A stretch of DNA of 64,000 nt from Chitinophaga chungangae (GCF_017742215.1 NZ_JAGHKP010000001.1:1674001-1738000); one strand, 5' to 3'. Positions 8,667 through 17,622 are shown, counted from the stretch's first letter. Numbers and translations are program-made. Notes: generated by a model not told the origin, from the sequence alone.

Positions 8667-9932
8667 CTAAATGGTTTGTAATTTTTCTGCTGATTGCGTG
8701 TGATGATGTAAAGTTTTCGCATTGTCGGGCAGGGTGATAAAACGCGTAATGATGGCGCTGATCACATACAGTACGGCCAGTATCCAGATCACGCCTTCTT
8801 CACCGGCGGCGCCGATAAAAAGGCCTACGATGGCGGGACCGACGAACACGGGCAAACCCGCTCCCAGGTTTAGTATGGCCATAGCGGCGCCTTTATCTTT
8901 TTTCACCAGCGAAGGCACGAGCGCGGTGAGCGGCACGTAACCCGCCAGCAGCGCGCCCCAAAGGATGCCGGCGCTCATCACCATCCAGTAATTGTTTTCC
9001 CAGATCTGCGGGGAATAATAAAAAAGGAGGGTGCTTACCGCGCAGCCCACGCCGCCGAACCACATGATGGTGTTGCGCCAGCCAAAGCGGTCGCCCACGA
9101 AACCGAATATGAGGTTGAAGATGATGTTGGAGGTGAAGATGGTGCCCCAGATGGTGAGCCATTGCGTGGTGTCGAACCCGTGGCGGGCCATGTACATGGG
9201 GAGGAACACGGGGAAGGCGAATTGCGCCGTGGTGTTGATGATGCGCACGATGCCGCCCAGCAATACCTTCGGTTCTTCTTTTACGATGGTGAGCCCTTTT
9301 ACCAGCTCCTGCATTTTGGAACCGCCCGTAGCCTGGCTTTCAGCCTTGCTGCGGCCGCGGTTGAGCAGCAGCGCGAAAACGGCGCCGAGCAGGGCCCAGA
9401 ACAACGAGGTCCATAATGTATTTAAATGACCGAACTCTGTGATCGCCCAGCTGGAATAATATGCGCCGAGCACGTTGAGGCCGCCGGTGAACACGAACCA
9501 GAACCAGCCCACGGCGCGGCCGAGCTGCTGCTGCGGCGAAGCGTAAGCGATCCATACCAGGAAAGTGTAAGCGAAAAGCGGGTAACCGAAGCCGCGCAAT
9601 GCATAAGTCAGCAGCATCACGGGAACGTTGAGCTCCGGCATGCCGAAACCTACGAAACCAACGGTGCCAAGACAATACAATAAAAGACCGAGGGCCATGG
9701 TGCGTTTTACGCCGAGCCCTTCCGCCAGCACACCGGAAAACCAGGCGGAAATGGCGATGGTGATGCCGTACACGGTGAACAGGGTTGCGGATTGTTGCAC
9801 GGTCATGCCGTGATCTACCAGGTAAGGGCTGAGCCAGCCTTGTTCAATACCGTCGCCCATCATGAAGATCATGACGCCGATATATCCCCATAATAACTGG
9901 CGCGGGATTCCCGCTTTTTCGAAGATGGTCAT
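8667..9932 (-). CDS. MFS polyol permease, RbtT/DalT/CsbX-like
   Basis: A 421-residue inner-membrane carrier with about 12 helices. Characteristic family segments are visible: the motif FMMGDG-E near residue 22, a proline-rich LRGFGYPLFAY stretch near 133-143, and VRIINT near 237. These match the ribitol/arabitol permease family (RbtT, DalT, CsbX). It is the first gene of the minus-strand operon, so the pathway substrate is probably a polyol or small sugar acid imported by proton symport. A large cytoplasmic loop lies near residues 190-225 between the two six-helix halves. Confidence 0.85.
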   Translation of the reverse strand: MTIFEKAGIPRQLLWGYIGVMIFMMGDGIEQGWLSPYLVDHGMTVQQSATLFTVYGITIAISAWFSGVLAEGLGVKRTMALGLLLYCLGTVGFVGFGMPELNVPVMLLTYALRGFGYPLFAYTFLVWIAYASPQQQLGRAVGWFWFVFTGGLNVLGAYYSSWAITEFGHLNTLWTSLFWALLGAVFALLLNRGRSKAESQATGGSKMQELVKGLTIVKEEPKVLLGGIVRIINTTAQFAFPVFLPMYMARHGFDTTQWLTIWGTIFTSNIIFNLIFGFVGDRFGWRNTIMWFGGVGCAVSTLLFYYSPQIWENNYWMVMSAGILWGALLAGYVPLTALVPSLVKKDKGAAMAILNLGAGLPVFVGPAIVGLFIGAAGEEGVIWILAVLYVISAIITRFITLPDNAKTLHHHTQSAEKLQTI

Positions 9933-9970
9933 GGTAAAAGTGTTAATTCGTGGAATGAAATGAAGCTGAA

Positions 9971-10001
9971 TAAAAGTAGAAATTAAACTTTATTAAACAA
10001 A
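9971..10001 (-). promoter_or_regulatory. Predicted promoter of the carbohydrate operon
   Basis: On the minus strand a TTTG box (plus-strand CAAA, 9998-10001) is followed after 19 bases by TACTTTTA (plus-strand 9971-9978), a 7-of-8 match to the Bacteroidota -7 consensus TANNTTTG. The ATG of the permease is 38 bases downstream. The surrounding 100 bases are strikingly AT-rich compared with the genes. Confidence 0.55.
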
Positions 10002-10046
10002 ATTTAATTAAAGTTAAGTCAATATTAATTTAGTGTTAAAACTACG

Positions 10047-10078
10047 TTTCAAGCCTTTAAAGGACATTTTTACTTTCG
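10047..10078 (+). promoter_or_regulatory. Predicted promoter and palindrome upstream of the DeoR gene
   Basis: TACTTTCG at 10071-10078 is a 7-of-8 match to the -7 consensus, with a weak TTTC at 10047-10050 at 20-base spacing. A perfect 10-base palindrome CCTTTAAAGG (10054-10063) sits between the two boxes, where a bound repressor would block polymerase, so it is a candidate operator for the divergent DeoR regulator. ATG of the regulator follows about 85 bases later. Confidence 0.4.
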
Positions 10079-10162
10079 TGCAAGTCTTTGGCATCCGATT
10101 TAAAACGCTAATTTTGGTGAAAAGTATAAAGGTATTTAAACATTAGTTAAGCTAGATTCCAC

Positions 10163-10927
10163 ATGAATATTACCGAGAGGCATCAATTGATCTTGCAGAA
10201 GCTGCAGGAGAACGGAAAGGTGGATATCCAGGAGCTGAGCGATTCGCTGCAGGTTTCGGGTGTTACGATCCGCAAAGACCTGAAGCTGCTGGAAGAAAAA
10301 AAGCTGCTTTACCGCACAAAAGGAGGCGGCAGCACCCAGAACCCCTATACGATCGAACGGCCTATCAACGAAAAGGAGTTCATTAAAATGGAAGAAAAGA
10401 AACGGATCGCGAAAGCGGCCGTAGAGCTTATCGGGCACAACGATTCCATTATCATCGGTTCCGGCACCACCGTATTCGAGCTTACAAGAGTATTGCATCC
10501 CAATAAACATCTTACAGTGATCACGCCGGCGCTGAAAGTGGCGCTGGAACTATGCAATCGCCCGCATATCGACGTGCTGCAGATCGGCGGGCTCATTCAC
10601 CAGAGCTCTTTCGCCGCCGCCGGCTCTTTCGCCGAGCGCCTGCTGGACGATATTTCCTGCGGGGTGCTTTTCGTAGGGGTAGACGGCATCGACCCCGAGT
10701 TCGGCCTTTCCATCACCAACCTTGCAGAAGCCAGCCTTAACATGAAAATGATCAGTCTCGCGCAAACCGTGGTGGTGATGGCAGACAGCTCCAAATTCGA
10801 CCGCCGCGGCATCGGCCGCATCTGCAGCCTCGAACAGGTGGATTATATTATCACAGACGGCCAGGTGGCTTCCGAAACGGTAAAAATGCTCACTGAAAGA
10901 GGCGTGAAAGTGATCATCGCGGAATAG
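10163..10927 (+). CDS. DeoR/GlpR-family transcriptional regulator
   Basis: A 254-residue regulator with an N-terminal DeoR winged helix (residues 5-57, recognition helix SGVTIRKDL) and a C-terminal DeoRC sensor domain (about 75-232) with the phosphosugar-binding GSGTT at 99-103 and the late D-x-S-K-F motif. DeoR proteins are usually repressors released by a phosphorylated intermediate of the pathway they control. It is divergent from the six-gene operon across 230 AT-rich bases, so it almost certainly controls that operon, with the product of one of the FGGY kinases as likely inducer. Confidence 0.92.
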   Translation: MNITERHQLILQKLQENGKVDIQELSDSLQVSGVTIRKDLKLLEEKKLLYRTKGGGSTQNPYTIERPINEKEFIKMEEKKRIAKAAVELIGHNDSIIIGSGTTVFELTRVLHPNKHLTVITPALKVALELCNRPHIDVLQIGGLIHQSSFAAAGSFAERLLDDISCGVLFVGVDGIDPEFGLSITNLAEASLNMKMISLAQTVVVMADSSKFDRRGIGRICSLEQVDYIITDGQVASETVKMLTERGVKVIIAE

Positions 10928-10984
10928 CAGGCATTGTGTTCCCGCCGCTTCCGGTTTCCCAACATTCAGTATCTTCATTTCCGT

Positions 10985-12826
10985 ATGAGTATGAGAAGAC
11001 CCAACAGGAAACCCGGTGAGCCGGACGTTAGTTTCAGGGAACGTATGGCCGCCCTCCGCAACCTGCCCGCTTTTTTTAAACTGGTATGGCAAACCAGCCC
11101 CTGGCTGGCCGTCTGGAACATCCTGCTGCGTGCCGCGCAGTCCGCCACGCCTTTGGCCCTCTTGTACGTCAGCAAACTGATCATCGACGAAGTCGTGATC
11201 ATGACGCAGCAGAAAGGCGACCTGAGCTACCAGTACCTATGGGAACTGGTAGGCCTGGAGTTCGCGCTGGTGATCGTTTCCGGCGCACTGGGCCGCGCTA
11301 TTTCGCTGATGGACAGCATGCTGGGCGAACAGGTGGCCAACCACACCTCCGTGCGCATCATGCAGCATGCCGCCACGCTCGACCTCGACCAGTTCGAAGA
11401 TTCCACCTTTTACGATAAACTCGAAAGGGCCCGCCAGCAAACCGCCGGCCGCACCATTTTGCTCAGCCAGGTAATGACGCAGGTGCAGGACATCGTGACG
11501 ATGGTTTTCCTCGCCGCGGGCCTGCTCACATTCAGCCCGTGGCTCATTTTGCTGCTGCTGGTGGCGGTGATCCCCGCGTTTTTATCCGAAACACATTTCA
11601 ACGACCAGTTTTACGCGCTGGCATGGGGCCAAACGTCGGACAGGCGGGAACTGGACTACATCCGTTTTCTCGGCGCCAGCGACGAATCGGTGAAGGAAGT
11701 AAAGATCTTCAACCTCAGCAGCTATCTCGTGGAAAGGTTCAGAAGGCTTTCCGATAAATTTTATAAAGACAAACGCGATCTCTCCATCCGTTACAACATC
11801 TGGGCGGTGCTGTTCGCGATCATCGGCAGCGCGGGGTATTACGCCGCGTACGTCATCATCATTCTCCGCACGGTACAGGGGCAATTGTCCATCGGCGACC
11901 TGGCCTTCCTCGGCGGCTCGTTCCGCCAGCTGCGCGGCCTGCTGGAAGGCGTGCTCATGCGTTTCACCAGCGTAACGCAGGGCGCCATTTACCTGCGCGA
12001 CCTGTTCGAGTTTTTCGAGATCGTGCCGCGCATCACGCAGCCCGCAAAGGCCCGGCCTTTCCCGAACCCGATCAAAGAAGGCTTTACGTTCGAGAACGTC
12101 GGGTTTAAATATTTACATGCGGAAAGATGGGCCAACCGGCATTTGAACTTTACGCTGCACGCCGGCGAAAAACTGGCGCTGGTGGGAGAGAATGGCGCCG
12201 GGAAAACCACGCTGGTAAAGCTTCTGGCGCGGTTGTACGATCCGGAGGAAGGCCGCATCCTGCTGGATGGGCACGACCTGCGGGAGTACGACCTCGCGGA
12301 ATTGCGCATGCAGGTGGGCGTTATTTTCCAGGACTTCCAGCGGTACCAGATGACGTTCAGTCAAAATATCGCCGCGGGCAACATCGGCGAGATCGCGAAT
12401 ACAGACTTAATACAAAACGCTGCGCAGAAAAGCATGGCCGACGAGCTGGCGGAACGTTTGCCCGGCCGGTACGAGCAGATGCTGGGCCGGCGTTTCAACA
12501 ACGGTGTGGAGCTTTCCGGCGGCGAATGGCAGAAGATAGCGCTGGCGCGCGCATATATGAAAAACGCGCAGCTGCTGATCCTCGACGAGCCCACCGCCGC
12601 ATTGGACGCTCGCGCGGAATATGAAGTATTCCTCCGTTTTGCGGACCTTACGCGCGGCAAATCCGCCGTGCTCATCTCGCACCGTTTTTCCACGGTGAGA
12701 ATGGCGGACCGCATCCTGGTGCTGGAAAAAGGAGAGTTGCTGGAGATCGGCAGTCATGACGAACTGCTGGCGAAAAACGGCCGCTACGCCGAGCTGTTCC
12801 ACCTGCAGGCAAAAGGTTACCGTTAA
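10985..12826 (+). CDS. ABC transporter, fused permease and ATP-binding domains
   Basis: A 613-residue half-transporter of the exporter type: membrane domain with about six helices (50-310) followed by an ATPase domain. Walker A GENGAGKTT is at 401-409, the signature LSGGE at 510-514, Walker B LLILDEP with D534/E535, and the H-loop histidine in ISHRFST downstream. It would act as a homodimer exporting a lipid, peptide or drug; the substrate is unknown. The frame is open to an ATG at 10934, but the ATG at 10985 is favoured because a TATCTTCA box ends 8 bases before it and the extra residues look untypical. Confidence 0.9.
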   Translation: MSMRRPNRKPGEPDVSFRERMAALRNLPAFFKLVWQTSPWLAVWNILLRAAQSATPLALLYVSKLIIDEVVIMTQQKGDLSYQYLWELVGLEFALVIVSGALGRAISLMDSMLGEQVANHTSVRIMQHAATLDLDQFEDSTFYDKLERARQQTAGRTILLSQVMTQVQDIVTMVFLAAGLLTFSPWLILLLLVAVIPAFLSETHFNDQFYALAWGQTSDRRELDYIRFLGASDESVKEVKIFNLSSYLVERFRRLSDKFYKDKRDLSIRYNIWAVLFAIIGSAGYYAAYVIIILRTVQGQLSIGDLAFLGGSFRQLRGLLEGVLMRFTSVTQGAIYLRDLFEFFEIVPRITQPAKARPFPNPIKEGFTFENVGFKYLHAERWANRHLNFTLHAGEKLALVGENGAGKTTLVKLLARLYDPEEGRILLDGHDLREYDLAELRMQVGVIFQDFQRYQMTFSQNIAAGNIGEIANTDLIQNAAQKSMADELAERLPGRYEQMLGRRFNNGVELSGGEWQKIALARAYMKNAQLLILDEPTAALDARAEYEVFLRFADLTRGKSAVLISHRFSTVRMADRILVLEKGELLEIGSHDELLAKNGRYAELFHLQAKGYR

Positions 12827-12911
12827 GTTAAAGGAATGGTTATGTGCGGAAGAACCGGTTAATTTGCGGATTGAACGATCAACTTGAACAAGAACCATAA
12901 AAAGGAATAAG

Positions 12912-13628
12912 ATGGAAACGATCAAAGGAAAAAAAGTGCTGATCACCGGCGGCGGTAAAGGCATTGGCCGTGCGCTGGCACTGGCGCTCGCCAAAGAAGG
13001 GGCGGACGTTGCACTGATGGGCCGCACCGCGGCGTCGCTGGAAACGGCCACGAAAGAGATCGCGCAGCTGGGCGTAAAAACCGCTTTTGCCGTGGCGGAC
13101 GTGGGCAACATACACGAAGTGAACGCGGCCGTGGAAGAAATACTGGCTGCTTTCGGGCAGATAGATATATTGATCAACAACGCGGGCACCGCGTCGTTCG
13201 GCGGTTTCCTGGAACTGGAGCCTTCCGTTTGGGAGAACATGATACAGGTGAACCTCTTGGGCGTGTATTACGTGACCCGCGCGGTATTGCCCGGCATGAT
13301 CGAAAGAAAAACGGGCGACATCATCAATATTTCGTCTACCGCGGGCCAGCGCGGCGCGCCATTGACCAGCGCTTATAGCGCATCCAAGTTCGGTTTGCTC
13401 GGCCTTACGGAATCGCTGATGCTGGAAGTGCGCAAACACAACATCCGCGTGAGCGCGCTGACGCCCAGCACCGTGGCCACCGATATGGCGATAGAACTGA
13501 AACTGACGGACGGCAACCCTGAAAAGGTGATGCAGTCTGAAGACCTTGCCGAATTTGTGGTGGCGCAGCTGAAGCTGAACAGGAGGGTGGTGATCAAGTC
13601 CGCCGGGTTATGGTCTACCAATCCCTGA
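12912..13628 (+). CDS. SDR-family oxidoreductase, 3-ketoacyl-ACP reductase-like
   Basis: A 238-residue classical short-chain dehydrogenase. The cofactor motif TGGGKGIG is at 12-19, NNAG at 89-92, and the catalytic serine in INISS (141), Y155 and K159 in the YSASK context complete the active site. A basic residue just after the glycine motif (R20) and R38 suggest NADPH. The length equals FabG-like members such as YmfI/FabL, but the genomic context (no fatty acid genes) leaves the substrate open. A strong terminator follows directly. Confidence 0.9.
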   Translation: METIKGKKVLITGGGKGIGRALALALAKEGADVALMGRTAASLETATKEIAQLGVKTAFAVADVGNIHEVNAAVEEILAAFGQIDILINNAGTASFGGFLELEPSVWENMIQVNLLGVYYVTRAVLPGMIERKTGDIINISSTAGQRGAPLTSAYSASKFGLLGLTESLMLEVRKHNIRVSALTPSTVATDMAIELKLTDGNPEKVMQSEDLAEFVVAQLKLNRRVVIKSAGLWSTNP

Positions 13629-13650
13629 TAACATGATCTTTCGATTTGAT

Positions 13651-13680
13651 AAGCCGTTCCCGCCGGGAGCGGCTTTTTTT
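13651..13680 (+). terminator. Rho-independent terminator after the SDR gene
   Basis: AAGCCGTTCCCG and its near-complement GGGAGCGGCTT form a stem around a short GCC loop, followed by seven T. It lies 22 bases after the SDR stop codon. Confidence 0.88.
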
Positions 13681-13742
13681 GCCCTCTTCCCGCGAACCGC
13701 CCTCACCTGACAAGAATCATTTCCCGGGAAAGATTTCCGCCG

Positions 13743-13750
13743 TAAACTTG
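13743..13750 (+). promoter_or_regulatory. -7 promoter box immediately before a start codon
   Basis: TAAACTTG (7 of 8 to TANNTTTG) ends 4 bases before the ATG at 13755, so the transcript would begin at or beside the start codon (leaderless). Confidence 0.4.
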
Positions 13751-13754
13751 CAGC

Positions 13755-14054
13755 ATGGAAAAAAATCCGGCGCCCGCCATCAAAAGACTGAAGATCATCG
13801 CCCTGCTGGAAGGCATTTCCTTCCTGGTACTGCTGTTCATCGCCATGCCGCTCAAATATTTCTGGGACATGCCGGGAATGACCAAACAGGTGGGCATGGC
13901 GCACGGCCTGCTGTTCGTATTGTACGTGATTCTCGTGATCGAAGTGAAGATCGTGCTGGACTGGTCCTTCCGCAAGACTGCCATCGCGCTGGGCGCGTCC
14001 CTGGTGCCTTTCGGTACTTTTTACATCAACGATAAATGGATTGCCCGTAAATAA
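13755..14054 (+). CDS. DUF3817 family small membrane protein
   Basis: A 99-residue protein with about three membrane helices (roughly 13-32, 47-66, 71-90). The segment LKIIALLEGISFL-LLFIAMPLKY and the glycine/histidine motif MAHGLLF are hallmarks of DUF3817 (integral membrane proteins of unknown function; some are annotated YdzA-like). Length agrees with the family. It is monocistronic, flanked by a terminator upstream. Confidence 0.88.
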   Translation: MEKNPAPAIKRLKIIALLEGISFLVLLFIAMPLKYFWDMPGMTKQVGMAHGLLFVLYVILVIEVKIVLDWSFRKTAIALGASLVPFGTFYINDKWIARK

Positions 14055-14134
14055 TATATCTTATTTTTTTAACCCCTTGTAACTTCCGGCAGCGCAGCGC
14101 CGTTTAACCCTTATTACCCTAAAACGATATCCTT

Positions 14135-14707
14135 ATGCTGCGACTGTTCACCTCGATGTTGTTCGTCGTCGTTGTTTTTTCCGCCTGCGACGGCCTTTTC
14201 ACCCTTGATTTAAACGACCGCAACGCGGACCGCGTCGGTTACCGCGAGCCCGGCGAAGTACAGGCCTGGGTGCCCGTGTACGAAGACCGCGACGCGCTGG
14301 CTTCCGGCGTTTCCGTGCTCGAAAAACGCGCCACCGAAGAAGGCGGCAAGATCTTCGTGCTGGGCAATAAGCTTTTCCAGGTGGAAACCGGTATCGGCCT
14401 GCACATCATCGATTATTCCGACAAAACCAAACCGGTAAAGGTAGGTTTCCTGAACGTGCCCGGCTGCCAGGAAGTGGCGCTCAAAGGCAATGCCGTGTAT
14501 ACCAATTCTTTTGAAGACATGCTCGTGCTCGACCTTTCTGCTTTCCCCGACGTAAAAGTAAAAAGCCGGTTGCCGGACATTTTCCCGGAAATGAAATATC
14601 CACGCCCGCCAACCCGCGGCTCGTATTACGTTTGCCCTGACGTGTCGAAAGGCCGCGTGGTGCGCTGGAAACAGGAAACCGTTCTTAACCCTCAATGCAT
14701 GAACTGA
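14135..14707 (+). CDS. LVIVD-repeat lipoprotein (first of a pair)
   Basis: A 190-residue lipoprotein: signal peptide with lipobox FSAC (C18) and a mature part with short beta-rich repeats of the LVIVD type (IDYSDKTKPVKVGF, then VLDLSAFPDVKV), usually blades of a beta-propeller. Too short for a complete propeller, it ends in a proline/tyrosine-rich tail with two cysteines. Its stop overlaps the ATG of the next gene (TGATG at 14705-14709), so the two are translationally coupled. Function unknown; a surface or periplasmic interaction partner of its neighbour is likely. Confidence 0.7.
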   Translation: MLRLFTSMLFVVVVFSACDGLFTLDLNDRNADRVGYREPGEVQAWVPVYEDRDALASGVSVLEKRATEEGGKIFVLGNKLFQVETGIGLHIIDYSDKTKPVKVGFLNVPGCQEVALKGNAVYTNSFEDMLVLDLSAFPDVKVKSRLPDIFPEMKYPRPPTRGSYYVCPDVSKGRVVRWKQETVLNPQCMN

Positions 14708-15462
14708 TGAAAACACGTTTACTTCTTATACTTTCCCTGGCCGTTCTATTGTTCGCGCAATGCGCAAAACAGGGCGCTTCCGAATCGTACGCAAGCGACA
14801 GTTCCGGTGGCGGCAAAGGCGGGTCCATGGCCCGTTTCGCGATAGCGGGCAATTATCTTTACGTGGTGAACAACACCAACCTGCTGGTATACGACATCAG
14901 CATTCCCGGCGAGACGGTGAAAAAAAACACGGTGCCGGTAGGCTGGCAGATCGAAACGATATTTCCTTACGACGATAAACTTTTCATCGGCTCTACTACC
15001 GGGCTTTTTATTTTCGAGCTGAAAGACCCTGAAAAACCCACGCGGCTGGGCGCCGTAGCGCACTTCCGCGCCTGCGACCCCGTGGTTACGCAGGGCAATA
15101 CCGCTTATCTCACGCTGCGCGGCAACGGTACCTGCGGCAGCCCGCAGAATGCGTTGATGGTATATGATGTAACGAACCCCACGCAACCCGTGCTGAAAAA
15201 ACAAATGAGCCTCACAGGCCCTTACGGCCTGGGCGTTCACGGCAATGCGCTCTATGTGTGCGACGGCACGGAAGGGCTGGTGGTATATGACGTTACGCAG
15301 CCGCTTTGGCCGGCCAGGGTCAACACCGTGAAAGACGGCAGCTTTTTCCTGGACGTAATCCCTTACAACGATGTACTGATCGCATACGTACAAGGCGGCG
15401 TGCGATTTTTTGATATCAGCACGCCGCTCAATCCTGTATTGTTGTCTGAAATGCTTAACTAG
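14707..15462 (+). CDS. LVIVD-repeat beta-propeller lipoprotein (second of a pair)
   Basis: A 251-residue lipoprotein: signal peptide with lipobox FAQC, a Ser/Gly-rich linker after the cysteine, and at least four LVIVD-type blades (for example LLVYDISIPG, LMVYDVTNPT, LVVYDVTQPL, VRFFDISTPL). Such blades usually mediate protein contacts at the cell surface. The frame allows a start 4 codons earlier, but the ATG at 14707 gives a proper signal peptide and a one-base TGATG overlap with the upstream paralogue. No terminator is visible before the convergent DinB gene. Confidence 0.75.
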   Translation: MKTRLLLILSLAVLLFAQCAKQGASESYASDSSGGGKGGSMARFAIAGNYLYVVNNTNLLVYDISIPGETVKKNTVPVGWQIETIFPYDDKLFIGSTTGLFIFELKDPEKPTRLGAVAHFRACDPVVTQGNTAYLTLRGNGTCGSPQNALMVYDVTNPTQPVLKKQMSLTGPYGLGVHGNALYVCDGTEGLVVYDVTQPLWPARVNTVKDGSFFLDVIPYNDVLIAYVQGGVRFFDISTPLNPVLLSEMLN

Positions 15463-15471
15463 ACCGGTGTT

Positions 15472-15990
15472 CTAAGCTTCAACCTGCTGGTTGTACTGCT
15501 CCATTTCATCGGCACTGGGGCCGTAGCTGCCGGGGATCGGTACGTTCAGCAGGCGGAGGAACACGCCCAGCTGCGCGCGGTGATGCACCGTTTGGCAGAA
15601 GGTCATGCGGATGTTTTCCGATTTGGGCGCCACGCTCAGGACCTGTTCGCCGGCGCGCATGGTCCAGGGTTTGGAAAACTGGCCTTCGTCTGCGTTCTTC
15701 AACGCGGCATGCCCTTCTTCATAAGATTTTTCGAACAGCCCCAGCAGGTCTTTCGCGCTGCTTACCGGCGGTGCTACGTAAGGTTCGCCCGCAAAGTCCA
15801 GCTCGTCCTTTTCGATGATAATGGATAACCATCCGGGGATCTCGGCGATATGCGTGGCCAGTTCCCGGATGTTCATGCTTTTGGGATGCGGGCGGTAATC
15901 GAGCTGATCGTCGGGGATCTGTGCCAGCATTTTGCGGGTGGTTTCGGCTTCGGACGCCATTTCCTTGAGTAATTCAGTGATAGTTGCCAT
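15472..15990 (-). CDS. DinB-like four-helix-bundle protein
   Basis: A 172-residue cytoplasmic protein of the DinB/YfiT superfamily, whose members are metal-dependent enzymes or thiol transferases (bacillithiol or mycothiol S-transferases). Candidate metal-ligand histidines are in ELATHIAEIPGW near residue 48 and in TVHHRAQLG near 138-139, the usual three-histidine pattern. The start at 15990 (MATITELLKE) is chosen over an ATG 10 codons upstream because it begins at the first amphipathic helix. Convergent with the LVIVD pair; single gene. Confidence 0.85.
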   Translation of the reverse strand: MATITELLKEMASEAETTRKMLAQIPDDQLDYRPHPKSMNIRELATHIAEIPGWLSIIIEKDELDFAGEPYVAPPVSSAKDLLGLFEKSYEEGHAALKNADEGQFSKPWTMRAGEQVLSVAPKSENIRMTFCQTVHHRAQLGVFLRLLNVPIPGSYGPSADEMEQYNQQVEA

Positions 15991-16095
15991 TGTATGAGGT
16001 TTTTGGTTTTGTTGACACAAAGATGGGAGGGGTGTTTGACAGCCTTATGTCAGCAGCTTCAGAAAATATTCCGTAGATTTAAAAAAATACTGAAA

Positions 16096-16563
16096 ATGCG
16101 AACTACCGTCTTAGCGATCATAACCTGCGCAGCCGTTGTATCAGCCTGCAATTCCTCCGGCAGCAAACAGCCCGGAGACAGCGTCAGTACGGCCGAAGCG
16201 GTGAAAGCGGGGGAAGCGGGCGCGGCCTGTTACCAGAAAGTGGTGGGGAAAGACACGTTCCATCTGCAGCTGATCGTTAACGAAGACAAAGCCAACGGCG
16301 TGCTGGATTATAATTTCTTTGAGAAGGATAAAAATTCAGGGGTGATAGACGGTACGCTCAGCGACAACATCCTCCGCGCCACGTACCATTTCCAGAGCGA
16401 AGGCCAGACCAGCGACCGCCCCGTGGTGTTCAAGGTGATGGGGCAGCAGGTGTACGAAGCGCTGGCCGATAATTTCGATGCCAACGGCGTTCCGGTTTTT
16501 AATGCAGACAACAGCCAGCTGAAATTCGAGCCGCAGCCGTACAATAAAGTAGATTGTAAGTAG
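16096..16563 (+). CDS. Small lipoprotein of unknown function
   Basis: A 155-residue protein with lipobox VVSAC (C18), a Ser/Gly/Lys linker, then a beta-rich domain with a conserved-looking central motif (GVLDYNFFEKDKN-GVIDG) reminiscent of small Bacteroidota lipoproteins that report ligand-induced lipocalin-like folds. I cannot assign a family. The open frame begins 34 codons earlier, but the ATG at 16096 is the one that gives a lipoprotein signal and follows a TAGATTTA box by 15 bases. Convergent with the dus gene. Confidence 0.7.
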   Translation: MRTTVLAIITCAAVVSACNSSGSKQPGDSVSTAEAVKAGEAGAACYQKVVGKDTFHLQLIVNEDKANGVLDYNFFEKDKNSGVIDGTLSDNILRATYHFQSEGQTSDRPVVFKVMGQQVYEALADNFDANGVPVFNADNSQLKFEPQPYNKVDCK

Positions 16564-16575
16564 AAGTGAAACCCT

Positions 16576-17613
16576 TTACAGCGGGCAGTTTTCATGATAA
16601 TTCACGAGATGGATGGGCGTGCGTTCCATTTCGTAGCCTTCATAGGCGCGCAGTACTTCATCGAGCACGCCGTTAATTTCTTCGGGATCGTTCAGTGTTA
16701 CCAACCTTGTGCGGAACTCTTTGATGCCCGGTAATCCTTTCAGATAGTTCAGGTAATGCCTGCGCATGGAATAAATGCCGCCGTGCGGGCCTTTCCATTG
16801 CAGCGATTTCTGCAGGTGCTGTTTGCACACTTCCACACGTTCGGCTACGGTAGGCGCGGGCAGCATTTCGCCGGTGTTGATGTAATGGTGCACTTCCCGG
16901 AATATCCAGGGGTAGCCGATGGCGGCGCGGCCGATCATGATGCCGTCTACACCGTAACGCTCTTTGTATTCCAATGCTTTCTGCGGGCTGTCTATATCGC
17001 CGTTGCCGAAAATGGGGATGTGTATGCGGGGATTGTTCTTCACTTTGGCGATAAGGCTCCAGTCCGCCTCGCCTTTGTACATCTGGCAGCGGGTGCGGCC
17101 GTGGATGGTGAGGGCTTTTACGCCAATGTCCTGCAGGCGCTCGGCCACTTCTTCGATGTTTTTGGTGGCATCGTCCCAACCGAGGCGGGTTTTAACCGTA
17201 ACGGGCAGGGAAGTGCTTTTCACGCAGGCTTCGGTGAGGCGCGTCATCAGCTGTATGTCTTTCAGCACGCCCGAGCCGGCGCCTTTCGCTACAATGCCTT
17301 TCACGGGGCAGCCGAAGTTAATGTCCAGCAGTTCGGGTTGGGTAACGTCGACGATTTTGGCGGCCATGGCCATGCGTTCTTCGTCTCCGCCAAAGATCTG
17401 GATGCCGGTGGGCCTTTCTTCATCGAAAATATCGAGCTTTTTACGGCATTTGATGGCGTCGCGGATGAGGCCTTCGCTGGAAATGAATTCCGTGTACACG
17501 AGGTCTGCCCCGTTGGCCTTGCATACGACCCTGAAGGGGGGATCGCTTACATCCTCCATGGGCGCCAGCAGCAGCGGGAAATCCGGCAACGATATCTGAT
17601 TGATTTTTACCAT
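16576..17613 (-). CDS. dusB: tRNA-dihydrouridine synthase (DusB family)
   Basis: A 345-residue FMN enzyme that reduces uridine to dihydrouridine in the tRNA D-loop. Diagnostic motifs: LAPMEDVSD near residue 16, the catalytic cysteine C102 in INFGCPV, the following K-G-AG-G segment, and IHGRTR plus the GNGDI phosphate-binding motif downstream. Length and spacing fit DusB. The ATG at 17613 is preferred over one 4 codons upstream, because a perfect -7 box (TACCTTTG on the minus strand, 17623-17630) ends 9 bases before it and the upstream ATG would lie at the transcription start. Confidence 0.93.
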   Translation of the reverse strand: MVKINQISLPDFPLLLAPMEDVSDPPFRVVCKANGADLVYTEFISSEGLIRDAIKCRKKLDIFDEERPTGIQIFGGDEERMAMAAKIVDVTQPELLDINFGCPVKGIVAKGAGSGVLKDIQLMTRLTEACVKSTSLPVTVKTRLGWDDATKNIEEVAERLQDIGVKALTIHGRTRCQMYKGEADWSLIAKVKNNPRIHIPIFGNGDIDSPQKALEYKERYGVDGIMIGRAAIGYPWIFREVHHYINTGEMLPAPTVAERVEVCKQHLQKSLQWKGPHGGIYSMRRHYLNYLKGLPGIKEFRTRLVTLNDPEEINGVLDEVLRAYEGYEMERTPIHLVNYHENCPL

Positions 17614-17622
17614 TTGCGGATG

